Source: Pseudomonadota bacterium
GTDB lineage: Bacteria > Pseudomonadota > Gammaproteobacteria > Burkholderiales > JAKAFK01
Direction: 5' to 3'
NCBI GenBank assembly: GCA_021817985.1
Contig: JAKAFK010000019.1
Span: 1-51,130, forward strand
Length of the DNA stretch: 51,130 nt
Part shown: piece after piece, positions 28,206 to 37,870 of the stretch
Layout: every line of letters starts with the position of its first letter
Numbering within the stretch: the first letter of the stretch is position 1
The notes under the pieces: model-generated
The model's database searches: none
Told to the model about the DNA's origin: nothing
What the model saw: the letters and a program-made list of their open reading frames with translations, nothing else
Translations under genes and position numbers: made by a program

Positions 28206-28735
28206 TGCATGGGCCTTCGGTTGGGGCGGGCCATGCAGCGCGGCGACAGGAGCTTCGGAACGACCGCGGCGGACCCGCGGTGGTCGATGGGGAGGTTATG
28301 ACAATTGAAGACGACCGCGGCAGGAAACGAGCCACAGGCGCCATTTCAGGACATGAGCGTGACGGATCTTCATGCCGCGGAGTCTACGAGGTGCCCTGTC
28401 CAGCTGTCAAGACCTCGCGGGAGGGTTCGTAGGCGATCGGCGGATCGCGCTCATGGGGCGAGATCCACCGCCCGCACGCTCGCAGTGCCGCGGGTGACGA
28501 TTGACGACGGGATCCGCAGCCATCTGCATGCGCATACCCTCGGGCAAGCGCTTCCACACGGCGCGCACCTTGGGTCTGGATCCCCAGGGGTTGGCTCGGG
28601 AGACTCGCCCGCCTATGGTATCATGCAGGCTCGGCGTGGTTCGCAAAAGGCCTCGCATGGAACTCTCCGGCGAAGGTCAATGGATTCTATACTGGACAGC
28701 ATACTCGGGGCGGCATGACGCCGTAGGGAGCGGTG
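28206..28735. other. Divergent intergenic region between the EamA transporter and acs
   Basis: This 530-bp region separates the two divergent genes. On the + strand near acs lie TATCAT (28618-28623) and TATACT (28688-28693), either of which could be a -10, without a strong -35. A 12-residue frame MDSILDSILGAA (28680-28718) with GAAGG in front ends 17 bp before the acs start; it could be a leader peptide or chance. No CRP-like or sigma-54 site was convincing. Confidence 0.4.
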
Positions 28736-30703
28736 ATGGCGACAATCGAATCAATCCTTTCGGAAACGCGGATTTTCCCGCCTAGCGAAGCCTTCGCGAT
28801 GCAGGCGAATGTTTCGGGCATGGGCGCGTATTCGGCGCTGTGCGCGAAGGCGCAGGACGATTATCCGGGCTTCTGGGGGGATCTCGCCCGTCGCCACATT
28901 TCCTGGCACAAGCCTTTTGCCCGCGTACTCGATGAGCGCGATGCGCCGTTCTTCCGTTGGTTCGACGACGGCGAGCTCAATGCCTCGTACAACTGCCTGG
29001 ACCGCCATCTGGCCTCCCAGCCCGACAAGACGGCGCTCATCTTCGAGGCCGACGACGGGCAAGTCACCCGCGTGACCTATGCCGAGCTTTTCCAGCGCGT
29101 GTGCCGTTTCGCCAACGCGCTGAAGGGCCTCGGCGTGTCCAAGGGCGAGCGCGTGGTCATCTACATGCCCATGAGCATCGAGGCGGTGGTGGCGATGCAG
29201 GCCTGCGCGCGCATCGGCGCGATCCATTCGGTGGTCTTCGGGGGCTTCTCGGCGAAGAGCCTGCATGAACGCATTCTGGATGCCGGGGCGGCGGTGGTCG
29301 TGACCGCGGACGAGGGCATGCGCGCCGGCAAGGCCGTCGCCCTCAAGGCGGCGGTCGATGAAGCGCTCGGGCTCGGGGGCTGCGATGCGGTGCGCCACGT
29401 CGTGGTCTACCGGCGCACGGGCGCCGACATCGCCTGGAACAACGCGCGGGATCTCTGGTGGCACGAGGTGACACAGGCGGCTACGGATCACTGCGACCCG
29501 GTGTGGATGAACGCCGAAGATCCCCTCTTCATTCTCTATACCTCGGGTTCGACCGGCAAGCCCAAGGGCGTCCAGCACAGCACCGGCGGCTATCTGCTGG
29601 GTGCCGTGCTGAGCCTGGCCTGGGTGTTCGACTACAAGCCGACGGATGTCTTTTGGTGCACGGCGGATGTCGGCTGGATTACCGGGCATACCTACGTCGC
29701 CTATGGCCCGCTGGCGCTCGGCGCCACCCAGGTGATCTTCGAGGGCGTGCCCACCTTTCCGGATGCAGGGCGGTTCTGGAAGCTGATTCAAGACCACCGC
29801 GTCACGACGTTTTATACCGCGCCGACCGCGATTCGATCGCTCATCAAGTTGGGTGCCGATCTTCCCCACCGCTACGACCTGTCCTCGTTGCGGCTATTGG
29901 GGACAGTGGGCGAGCCGATCAATCCTGAGGCCTGGATGTGGTATTACGAAACTGTGGGGGCGAGCCGCTGTCCTATCGTCGACACCTGGTGGCAGACCGA
30001 GACGGGGTGCCACATGATTGCGCCGCTGCCTGGTGCGGTGGCGACCAAGCCGGGGTCGTGCACGCTCCCGCTGCCCGGCATCATGGCCGATGTGGTGGAC
30101 GAGCATGGCGGCCCGGTCGAGGACGGCCATGGGGGGTTTCTGGTGATCAAGCGGCCTTTTCCGTCGCTCCTCCGGACCCTGTGGGGCGATCCGGAGCGGT
30201 TCCGGAATGCCTACTTTCCTCCCGAGTTGGGGGGCAAGTATTACCTGGCCGGCGATTCGGCTCACCGGGACAAGGACGGCTATTTTTGGATCATGGGGCG
30301 CATCGACGACGTGCTCAATGTGTCGGGTCATCGGTTGGGCACCATGGAGATCGAGTCGGCGTTGGTGGCCAACCCGCTGGTTGCGGAGGCGGCCGTGGTC
30401 GGAAAGCCGCACGAAATCAAGGGAGAGGCGATTGTCGCCTTTGTCGTCTTGCGCGGGCAGAGGCCCGATGGCGAGGCGGCGCGGGAGGTTGCGGCGCGCT
30501 TGCGCGACTGGGTAGGCAAGGAGATCGGGCCGATTGCAAAGCCTGACGAGGTGCGCTTCGGGGATAACCTGCCGAAGACGCGTTCCGGCAAAATCATGCG
30601 CCGCTTGTTGCGGGTGCTCGCCAAGGGCGAGACGATCACGCAGGACGTCTCGACCCTGGAAAACCCCGCCATTCTCGAACAACTGAAAAAGGCTGCCCTC
30701 TGA
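28736..30703 (+). CDS. acs: Acetyl-CoA synthetase
   Basis: Acs makes acetyl-CoA from acetate, CoA and ATP via acetyl-AMP. The 655-residue protein has the full ANL-family motif set: [14 protein letters not shown] near residue 267, [13 protein letters not shown] near 420, the hinge region [20 protein letters not shown], and the regulatory [14 protein letters not shown] with Lys619, the lysine that Pat acetylates and sirtuins deacetylate in other bacteria. GGGAG sits five bases before the ATG at 28736; a GTG three bases upstream is less likely. It is divergent from the EamA gene. Confidence 0.96.
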   Translation: MATIESILSETRIFPPSEAFAMQANVSGMGAYSALCAKAQDDYPGFWGDLARRHISWHKPFARVLDERDAPFFRWFDDGELNASYNCLDRHLASQPDKTALIFEADDGQVTRVTYAELFQRVCRFANALKGLGVSKGERVVIYMPMSIEAVVAMQACARIGAIHSVVFGGFSAKSLHERILDAGAAVVVTADEGMRAGKAVALKAAVDEALGLGGCDAVRHVVVYRRTGADIAWNNARDLWWHEVTQAATDHCDPVWMNAEDPLFILYTSGSTGKPKGVQHSTGGYLLGAVLSLAWVFDYKPTDVFWCTADVGWITGHTYVAYGPLALGATQVIFEGVPTFPDAGRFWKLIQDHRVTTFYTAPTAIRSLIKLGADLPHRYDLSSLRLLGTVGEPINPEAWMWYYETVGASRCPIVDTWWQTETGCHMIAPLPGAVATKPGSCTLPLPGIMADVVDEHGGPVEDGHGGFLVIKRPFPSLLRTLWGDPERFRNAYFPPELGGKYYLAGDSAHRDKDGYFWIMGRIDDVLNVSGHRLGTMEIESALVANPLVAEAAVVGKPHEIKGEAIVAFVVLRGQRPDGEAAREVAARLRDWVGKEIGPIAKPDEVRFGDNLPKTRSGKIMRRLLRVLAKGETITQDVSTLENPAILEQLKKAAL

Positions 30704-30795
30704 GCACAATCCCTCCGCCCGAGCGTACGCGGGATAGCGCCATGCAGCCGGGATCGATGGCGCGTGTCATCAGTGCATAGGCGCGCCCGGGTGTC

Positions 30796-33700
30796 GTGAC
30801 GCAACCTTTTCCCCATCCAGGCCGCGGGCCTGAACCGACCGGAGTTCGCCCGACGCTACGCGAGCAGGCGATTGCCATCGGGCGGTTCCTGTGGCGTTGG
30901 CATTGGCGTGTGGTGGGTTTCCTCATCGCCTTCGCCAGCACGATTTTCGTCATCCTGGCACTGGGCCTGCGGTTTTGGGTGTTGCCCCATATCGACACGT
31001 ACCGCGGGCTCGTTCAGGCGTCTGCGTCGCAGGCGCTCGGGCAGCGCGTGACGATCGGCGCGATTGCCGGGGATTGGGTCGGCTGGCGGCCCCGCGTCTC
31101 CTTGTCCCATGTGGCGATCTACGACATGCAAGGGCGCCCCGCGCTGGTCTTGGGGCATGTCCAGGGGACGCTGTCGTGGTGGCCGCTATTCTTCGGGCAC
31201 GTGCGGCTTTATGCCCTCGCGATCGATCAGCCGCACCTGAGCGTGCGGCGCGCGCCCGATGGGCTCATCTACGTCGCGGGCATCGCGGTCAACCGGCCAG
31301 GGGGTGCGCCCGATACGCGCTTCGGCGACTGGATTCTGCATGAGCGGGAAATCGATGTCCGGCGTGCGGTGATCGTTTGGCAGGACCAGCAGCGGGGGGC
31401 GCCGCCCCTCGTGCTCAACGATGCCAGCCTGACGCTCCAGAAGCGCTTCTCCCATCACCGCTTTTCCATCAAGGCGAGCCCTGCGGGGGGGATCGCCACA
31501 CCCGTCGACATCCGCGGCGATGTGCGCGGGAATTCGCTCAACGATCTCGGTGGCTGGTCCGGGCAGGTCTATGCGCGATTGGACGACGCCGATCTGGGGG
31601 CCCTATCGCGCTGGGTGGCCTTGCCGGTCGCGCTGACGCAAGGCCGCGGCGGGGTTCGCCTGTGGCTCGACTTCGCGCACCGCCGAGCGACCCAGGTGAT
31701 GGCGGACGTCCGGCTGAAGGACGTCCACACGCGTCTTGCGCCAGCCTTGCCGGAACTGGATCTGAAGACGCTGAGCGGGCGCTTGGGCTGGCGGCAGGCA
31801 TCGACGGGTTACGACATTTCTGCCCAGCACCTGGGGCTTACGACGAGCAATGGCCTCTCCGTCCCGCCGTTCGATTTCGCGTTCCAATACCGCGCCGCCA
31901 CCCGCGCGAAGCCCGCAAGCGGCAGCTTCAGTACGCGAGGGCTGCGGCTCGCCCCGCTGGTCGCCCTGAGCACCTATCTGCCGTTGGACCGCAAGACGCG
32001 CCAAGTGCTCCTGGCGGTTCACCCGAGCGGTACCTTCGACAACCTCGAACTGTCCTGGAACGGGACCTGGGGGGCCTTGAAGCGCTATCGCGTGGCCGGG
32101 CGCTTCCGCGACCTGGGGATGCGCGCCTATGGGCGCTTCCCCGGCCTGTCGGGGGTGACCGGAAGCGTGCGCGCGGACGATCTTGGGGGCAGCGCCACGC
32201 TCGATTCGCGGGGGGCGAGGGTCGACTTGCCCGCGATCTTCCAGGCTCCGCTCGGTCTCGACGCATTGAGCGCCCGGCTGCAGTGGACGATCAAGAACGG
32301 ACGCACGGCATTGAACTTCGACCAGGTGGAGTTCGCCAATGCCGATTTGGCGGGGAACGTCTCCGGCAGCTACCACACGATGCCCGGGAGCCCCGGCTAC
32401 GTGGATCTGACGGCCCAGGTCAACCGGGCCGACGCCCGCCATGTGGGGCGCTATATCCCGCTCATCGTCGCCCCGAATGTGCGCAGCTGGCTCGACCAGG
32501 CCTTCGCGAGCGGCCGCTCGGACGACGTGCGCCTGCGGCTCAAGGGCGACCTGGCGCGCTTTCCCTTCGTCGATCGCAACGGGATCTTCAGGGTCGCGGC
32601 CCAGGCGGAAGGTGTGACGTTGAGGTCCGGCCCGGGCTGGCCGGACATTCATGGCATCGATGGGGAGGTGGTGTTCCAGGGGGACACCATGGACGTCCAG
32701 GTCAGCCGTGCCTCGATTTACGGTGTGACCCTCTCGTCGATCCATGCGCAGATTCCCCATCTGAACGATCAAGCGACGCTGGCGATCCAGGGCGTTGCCT
32801 CTGGGCCCACCCAAGATTTTCTCGCCTACATCGCACACAGCCGGGTGAACGATATGCTCCATGGCTTGACGGCAAGCGTGTCCGCGCGCGGGCCGGGCCG
32901 GCTCGGACTCAGCCTGACGCTGCCGCTCGCGCACCTGCAGGCCACCCGCGTGGCCGGCACCTTCCGCCTGGCCGACGACGATCTTTTCTTCGGAAAGGGC
33001 GGCTGGCCCGGGCTTGCCCATGTGGCGGGAACCTTCGATTTCACGCAGTCGCTGATCACCGCCCGCCGGATCGATGCGCAGGCGCTCGGCGGGCCCGTTT
33101 TTCTGAACGTCACGAGCCGCCCGGGCGGAACGATCAACATCGCGGCACGAGGGCGCATGACGGCCGCCGGCCTGCGCTCGGCGCTCGCGAATCCCTGGCT
33201 GCGCTTTCTGGGCGGACAGGCCCATTGGAGTGCGCGCGCGACCGTGGAGGGCGAGCGCACGTCTTTTGTCGTGGATTCGGATCTCGCGGGGCTTTCCTCG
33301 GCGTTGCCGGCCCCCTTGGGCAAGCCGGCTGCTGCCGTCTTGCCGCTCCATTTCCAGAGGACGTTTGTCGGCCCCAAGGAAGACCAGCTGGCCTTGCGGC
33401 TGGGAGGCGACCGCGTCGCGGCGTTGATCGTGCGGCGCCTGGACTCGGGCCGGGCGCGCGTTGAGCAGGGTGTCGTCAGCTTGGGCGGCCCGGTGGGCGC
33501 GATGACGCGTCCCGGGTTATGGGTGGTGGGGACGCTGCCCTACCTTGACGTGGATGCCTGGCGGCGCGCCTTCGAGACGGCAGGCAGCCCGTCGGGCGAT
33601 GGGACCGGGCTTGCGCTCTCGGGCGCTCGCTTGGCGCTCGGGACGGTGGATGTCTTGGGGAGGCGCCTTGAGGGGGTGCGCCTGGACGTTGCGAGGACGC

Positions 33701-34746
33701 AGGGGCAATGGGGCGCGTCCGTGAGCGCCGGGGGCGTGCGCGGCCGCATCGCGTGGGATCCTGCGGGACACGGCAAGATCGTCGCGCGTTTCGCGAAATT
33801 TCGCCTGCCGCCACTCGCACCCGCGCCCCCAGCCGGCGCGAGTGCGGCGGCCATCGGTGCCGGGCAGCGTGAGCGGCTGCCTGACCTCGATATCGTCGTC
33901 GATCAGCTGGAGCTGCGCAACCTCGACTTGGGCAAGCTGACGCTGCTCGCCACCCAGCAGAACGATGATTGGAATATCCGGCAGCTTGCGGTGAGCGCGC
34001 CGGATTATCGGCTGCGCATGTCTGGGCTATGGCAATCCTGGCTGGTGCAGCCGCGCACGGAGGCCAGCGTGCAATTGAATGTGAGCGATGTCGGGCAGTT
34101 CCTGGGCCGCTTGGGCTATCCCGACTCCGTGAAGGGAGGAACGGCAGACCTGCATGGTAACCTTTCCTGGGCGGGCGGACCGGCCCAGTTCAACTACCCG
34201 ACGCTGTCGGGCGCGTTCACGCTGAATGCGCAAAATGGCCGTTTCCTACAGATCAGGCCAGGGATCGGGAAGCTGCTCGGCATCCTTAGCCTGCAGGCAT
34301 TGCCGCACCATCTCGCCTTCGGCTTCCGCGATATTTTCAGCAAGGGATTCGCCTTTTACGATATTTCGGGTAGCATGCAAATGGCCCACGGCGTGGTGAA
34401 TAGCGATGACTTCCGCATGGCAGGCCCGTCGGTGGTGATCAGGATGACGGGGAACACGGATCTCGTGCACGAGAGCCAGAACCTGCGTGTGCGCGTGGTG
34501 CCGCTCGTGGGGGACAGCGTCTCGGTTGCCGCGGGTGCGCTCTTGGCCAATCCGGTGGTGGGACTGACGACTTTTCTCGTGCAGAAGGCCTTGGGCAATC
34601 CAATCGGCCGGCTCGTGTCCTATGAATATCTGATCAGCGGCACATGGTCGCACCCGCAGGTCGTCAGGGTGTATGGCGAGCCGGTGTGGGGCGTGGACAA
34701 GCAGGCGCCAGGGCCCGATGCCGGTGTCCGGGGACAGGAAAACTAA
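30796..34746 (+). CDS. yhdP: YhdP-family AsmA-like protein
   Basis: A 1316-residue inner-membrane-anchored protein of the YhdP/TIGR02099 family. In E. coli YhdP, with TamB and YdbH, moves phospholipids to the outer membrane. One N-terminal membrane helix is visible (VVGFLIAFASTIFVILALGL, about 40-59), followed by IDTYRGLVQASASQALGQRV and a very long beta-rich periplasmic region. The AsmA-like C-terminal part has GILSLQALPHHL and FRMAGPSVVIRMTG. The start is a GTG at 30796; nearby alternatives exist. It is followed after 3 bp by a nitrilase-family gene, a pairing seen in other Proteobacteria. A second AsmA-like protein (YdbH) lies at 42997. Confidence 0.93.
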   Translation: MTQPFPHPGRGPEPTGVRPTLREQAIAIGRFLWRWHWRVVGFLIAFASTIFVILALGLRFWVLPHIDTYRGLVQASASQALGQRVTIGAIAGDWVGWRPRVSLSHVAIYDMQGRPALVLGHVQGTLSWWPLFFGHVRLYALAIDQPHLSVRRAPDGLIYVAGIAVNRPGGAPDTRFGDWILHEREIDVRRAVIVWQDQQRGAPPLVLNDASLTLQKRFSHHRFSIKASPAGGIATPVDIRGDVRGNSLNDLGGWSGQVYARLDDADLGALSRWVALPVALTQGRGGVRLWLDFAHRRATQVMADVRLKDVHTRLAPALPELDLKTLSGRLGWRQASTGYDISAQHLGLTTSNGLSVPPFDFAFQYRAATRAKPASGSFSTRGLRLAPLVALSTYLPLDRKTRQVLLAVHPSGTFDNLELSWNGTWGALKRYRVAGRFRDLGMRAYGRFPGLSGVTGSVRADDLGGSATLDSRGARVDLPAIFQAPLGLDALSARLQWTIKNGRTALNFDQVEFANADLAGNVSGSYHTMPGSPGYVDLTAQVNRADARHVGRYIPLIVAPNVRSWLDQAFASGRSDDVRLRLKGDLARFPFVDRNGIFRVAAQAEGVTLRSGPGWPDIHGIDGEVVFQGDTMDVQVSRASIYGVTLSSIHAQIPHLNDQATLAIQGVASGPTQDFLAYIAHSRVNDMLHGLTASVSARGPGRLGLSLTLPLAHLQATRVAGTFRLADDDLFFGKGGWPGLAHVAGTFDFTQSLITARRIDAQALGGPVFLNVTSRPGGTINIAARGRMTAAGLRSALANPWLRFLGGQAHWSARATVEGERTSFVVDSDLAGLSSALPAPLGKPAAAVLPLHFQRTFVGPKEDQLALRLGGDRVAALIVRRLDSGRARVEQGVVSLGGPVGAMTRPGLWVVGTLPYLDVDAWRRAFETAGSPSGDGTGLALSGARLALGTVDVLGRRLEGVRLDVARTQGQWGASVSAGGVRGRIAWDPAGHGKIVARFAKFRLPPLAPAPPAGASAAAIGAGQRERLPDLDIVVDQLELRNLDLGKLTLLATQQNDDWNIRQLAVSAPDYRLRMSGLWQSWLVQPRTEASVQLNVSDVGQFLGRLGYPDSVKGGTADLHGNLSWAGGPAQFNYPTLSGAFTLNAQNGRFLQIRPGIGKLLGILSLQALPHHLAFGFRDIFSKGFAFYDISGSMQMAHGVVNSDDFRMAGPSVVIRMTGNTDLVHESQNLRVRVVPLVGDSVSVAAGALLANPVVGLTTFLVQKALGNPIGRLVSYEYLISGTWSHPQVVRVYGEPVWGVDKQAPGPDAGVRGQEN

Positions 34747-34749
34747 TAT

Positions 34750-35664
34750 ATGACGCCAAAAGGATCATCCAGCTTTGCCAAGACGCGCACGCGTCCGACG
34801 CCCGGGAAGGGCAAGCCCCAACCCGGCATCTGCCGGATTGCTGCCATTCAGATGGCCTCCGGGCCGAACGTGGCGGCCAACCTGTCCGAGGCCGAGCGTT
34901 TGATCGCCATGGCTGCGGATTCCGGGGCACGGCTCGTCGCCCTGCCGGAGAACTTTGCCATCATGGGGCTCAAGGACACCGACAAGGTGGCCGTGCGCGA
35001 GGTGGAGGGCGGCGGGCCGATTCAGCATTTCCTGAGCGAGCAGGCCCGTCGGCACAAGATTTGGGTGATCGGCGGATCGGTGCCGCTGGAGGCCTCTCAT
35101 CCACGCAAGGTGCGCAACAGCTGCCTGGTGTACGACGAGAAGGGCAAGCTGGCTGCGCGCTACGACAAGATCCACCTGTTCGGGCTTGATCTGGGCAACG
35201 AACATTTTCGCGAAGAGGCGACCATCGAACCGGGGGATCGCATCGTGGTGGTCAAAACGCCGTTTGGACGTTTGGGCCTGTCGATCTGCTACGACCTGCG
35301 TTTCCCGGAGCTTTACCGCGCGATGCGCGATGTGGATCTGATCGTGGTCCCTGCCGCCTTTACGGAGACCACCGGAAAGGCGCATTGGGAGACGCTGGTG
35401 CGTGCGCGCGCCATTGAGAATCTGGCCTATGTCGTCGCGCCCGCGCAGGGCGGTTATCACCTGAGCGGGCGTGAGACGCACGGCGACAGCATGATCGTCG
35501 ACCCTTGGGGGGTGGTCCTCGACCGCTTGCCGCGCGGGTCCGGCGTCGTGCTCGCCGGCATCAATCCGGCCTACCAGGCGTCGTTGCGGGGCAGTCTGCC
35601 TGCCCTCAAGCACCGCACGATAGACGATCTCAGGGCGTCGACCCTCGGTAAGGATGCCGCCTGA
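34750..35664 (+). CDS. Carbon-nitrogen hydrolase (Nit1-like amidase)
   Basis: A 304-residue nitrilase-superfamily amidase. The catalytic triad is visible: Glu67 in LPENFAI, Lys140 in YDKIHLFGLD, and Cys180 in SICYDLRFPEL. The layout resembles the Nit1/deaminated-glutathione amidase branch, which removes side products of transaminases, but the substrate is inferred. The first 25 residues are basic, Ser/Pro-rich and probably disordered; the conserved fold starts at ICRIAAIQMASG. It begins 3 bp after yhdP, so the two are probably co-transcribed. Confidence 0.9.
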   Translation: MTPKGSSSFAKTRTRPTPGKGKPQPGICRIAAIQMASGPNVAANLSEAERLIAMAADSGARLVALPENFAIMGLKDTDKVAVREVEGGGPIQHFLSEQARRHKIWVIGGSVPLEASHPRKVRNSCLVYDEKGKLAARYDKIHLFGLDLGNEHFREEATIEPGDRIVVVKTPFGRLGLSICYDLRFPELYRAMRDVDLIVVPAAFTETTGKAHWETLVRARAIENLAYVVAPAQGGYHLSGRETHGDSMIVDPWGVVLDRLPRGSGVVLAGINPAYQASLRGSLPALKHRTIDDLRASTLGKDAA

Positions 35665-35974
35665 CGCCAGCTCGTGAGGGCCTGTCGCGCTTTTGTCATG
35701 GGAATGGCGTAGCCTTGCGTTCGCGGCGCGCCCCTGAGGGCGGGCGCCGGAACACCATGCTATAGTTAAAGAAGTCTCCGTGGCGCGGTGTCTCGAGTGG
35801 CATCTTCGCCAGCGGGCGGCGTCCAGGGTCGCGTGGACCACCGGACTGCTTATGTCGCGTGCATCCCGGCATCATGTCTCAGGGACTCCGGATATGGGCT
35901 GGGGCGACCGAAGCGCGACCAGCGTACGCCGCGGATGATTGAAGCCGCATCGTGACCAACGCAGGAGAGCATAC
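35665..35974 (+). promoter_or_regulatory. Intergenic region with an extended -10 promoter candidate
   Basis: This 310-bp gap lies before the DUF2934 gene. An extended -10 (TGC followed by TATAGT, 35758-35766) is the best promoter candidate; its -35 is poor, as allowed for extended -10 promoters. AGGAG at 35963-35967 is a strong ribosome binding site seven bases before the ATG. The GC-rich imperfect palindrome near 35726-35750 has no T-run and is not called a terminator. No other gene is visible. Confidence 0.4.
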
Positions 35975-36424
35975 ATGCCTGAAGTGAAAGGGACGAGCAA
36001 ATCCAACGGCAAGAAGCACGCCGGGCCGGCGCCCAAGGCGAGCGCAGAAGAAAAACGGCCCAAGCTTGACGTCAAGACTCCGGCACAACCTGCGCCCAAG
36101 GGGGTATCGCAGCCCGAAGCCAAGAAGCCTGTGACCGCCGCCAAGCCTGCAACGCCGTCGACCCCGCCGAAATCCGCTCCCCAGGCAATGCCGGCGGAGC
36201 CGAAGCCTGCGCCATCCGCGCCAGCAGCCAAGAAGGCGGGCGTGGTGGGAAACGGCGAAAAGAAAGCCGGCGCCAGGAGGCTCCAGGTGACGCCCGAGCA
36301 GCGTTACCGGATGATTTCAGAGGCCGCCTATTATCGCGCGGAGGCCCGGGGCTTCAGAGGCGGCGACCCCGCCCAGGACTGGATCGAGGCCGAGATCTAC
36401 ATCGACCAGTTGCTCCAGAAATAA
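35975..36424 (+). CDS. DUF2934 protein with long Lys/Pro/Ala-rich N-terminus
   Basis: A 149-residue protein. The last 45 residues match the DUF2934 pattern (QRYRMISEAAYYRAEARGF, then GDPAQDWIEAEIYIDQLL), a small helical domain of unknown function found in many soil and sulfur bacteria. The first 100 residues are low-complexity Lys, Pro and Ala, histone H1-like, and probably disordered and DNA- or RNA-binding. AGGAG seven bases before the ATG at 35975 fixes the start. It appears monocistronic, with its own promoter candidate upstream and 193 bp before the next gene. Confidence 0.85.
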   Translation: MPEVKGTSKSNGKKHAGPAPKASAEEKRPKLDVKTPAQPAPKGVSQPEAKKPVTAAKPATPSTPPKSAPQAMPAEPKPAPSAPAAKKAGVVGNGEKKAGARRLQVTPEQRYRMISEAAYYRAEARGFRGGDPAQDWIEAEIYIDQLLQK

Positions 36425-36617
36425 GCCGTTTGGCGAAGGCTGCAGGGCTGACCGGCCTTGTGCAGATCTCCTGCGCCGACGGGAGCCACGGGCGGGCGAG
36501 ACCTCTTCTGCGTGCGCAGGCGTAGGCCTTTCCCGGCGGGGCAAGCACTCTCTTCCATGCCGGCAGGTGGGCGAACCGTGGGCCCGCGTCCGCCGGCGCT
36601 CGCGCGGCTCGGACGCC

Positions 36618-37736
36618 ATGATCCTCATCCTGTCACCGAACATCACGCCGGAAAGCGGCGAGTATCAAGCGCTGCTGGGCTATCTGCAGCATCTTCCCGA
36701 CATCCAGACGCGCATCCATCATGAGCAGGGCGCTGAGCAGCGGCTCACGGAAATCTACCTGATCGGGCGGACGGCTGCCCTTTCCCTGGATTATATGAAA
36801 GGCTTGCCGGGTGTCGAACGGGTGGTGCGGGTGTCCGAGGAATACCGCGTCCTGGGGCGCCACCAGGATGATGAGCGGCCGACCTCGTTCGACTACAACG
36901 GCGTTCACTTCGGCCAGGACAGCCTGCACGTGTTTGCCGGGTTGTGCGCCGTGGATACGCGCGAACATGTGGAAAAGATGATGCGGGCGTTGCGCGACCA
37001 GGGTCAGGTATGCACCCGCATGGGCGCCTACAAGCCGCGCACGAATCCCTATTCCTTCCAAGGGCATGGCAAGGCCTGCCTGCCCTACGTCTTCGAGCTC
37101 GCCGGCCACTATGGCATTCGGGTGGTGGCCATGGAGGTGACCCATGAATCCCACGTGGATGAGATTCGCGAGGCGTTGCGTGAGACCGGCCATCCCACCG
37201 GGGTGATGCTGCAGATCGGTACCCGCAACACGCAGAACTTCGAGTTGCTGAAGATTGTCGGGCGCCAACAGGAATTCCCGGTCTTGCTGAAGCGAGGGTT
37301 CGGCATCACCCTGGATGAATCGCTCAACGCCGCGGAATACCTGGCGAGCGAGGGCAACCGGAAGGTCGTGTTCGGGCTGCGGGGCATGAAGACCAATATG
37401 GGCGATCCGCACCGCAATCTGGTCGACTTTGCCCACGTCCCCGTCGTCAAGCGGCTCACGCGCATGCCCGTGTGCATCGACCCGTCACACTCGGTGGGCT
37501 CGCGCGCAGCGGGGCCGGACGGGCTCCTCGATATCTTCCATGTCGTCGCGCAAGGGGTGATCGCAGGCGCCAACATGGTGCTCGTGGATTTCCATCCGGA
37601 TCCCTCGACAGCGCTGGTCGATGGGCCCCAAGCCCTGCTTCTGGAAGAGCTGCCCCATTTCCTCGAGGACGTGCGCATCGCGCGCGAGGCCTATGAAAGG
37701 CGTGCCCAGTTCTTCGCCCGTCTTGCCCGGGGATGA
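36618..37736 (+). CDS. aroF: DAHP synthase, type I-beta with ferredoxin-like regulatory domain
   Basis: This enzyme condenses PEP and erythrose 4-phosphate to DAHP, entering the shikimate pathway. The predicted 372-residue protein has an N-terminal domain of about 80 residues (ILILSPNITPESGEYQALL) resembling the ferredoxin-like regulatory domain of Thermotoga DAHP synthase. The KDO8P-synthase-like barrel follows, with GAYKPRTNPYSFQG, QIGTRNTQNFELL, LLKRGFGITLDE and CIDPSHSVGSR. It is not the AroG/F/H type of E. coli. The ATG at 36618 starts the conserved domain; upstream frame codons look non-coding. No chorismate mutase fusion is present. Confidence 0.92.
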   Translation: MILILSPNITPESGEYQALLGYLQHLPDIQTRIHHEQGAEQRLTEIYLIGRTAALSLDYMKGLPGVERVVRVSEEYRVLGRHQDDERPTSFDYNGVHFGQDSLHVFAGLCAVDTREHVEKMMRALRDQGQVCTRMGAYKPRTNPYSFQGHGKACLPYVFELAGHYGIRVVAMEVTHESHVDEIREALRETGHPTGVMLQIGTRNTQNFELLKIVGRQQEFPVLLKRGFGITLDESLNAAEYLASEGNRKVVFGLRGMKTNMGDPHRNLVDFAHVPVVKRLTRMPVCIDPSHSVGSRAAGPDGLLDIFHVVAQGVIAGANMVLVDFHPDPSTALVDGPQALLLEELPHFLEDVRIAREAYERRAQFFARLARG

Positions 37737-37870
37737 TCGACCTGGTCTTTTCGGTGTCCATGCCATAGATTGAGAGCATGCGCCGCCGGGTTTTCGCGGT
37801 CTGGACACCCCTTGAAGCGCGCGGCCAGAACCTTCTCTCACCCGCAGCCGGTCTTTGGCATGGAGAGGTG

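Noticed and set aside
31377-33464. A 695-residue same-strand frame and a 582-residue antisense frame within yhdP
   Set aside because: Both are alternative frames of the 1316-codon yhdP, rich in Arg, Gly and Pro, with no motif.
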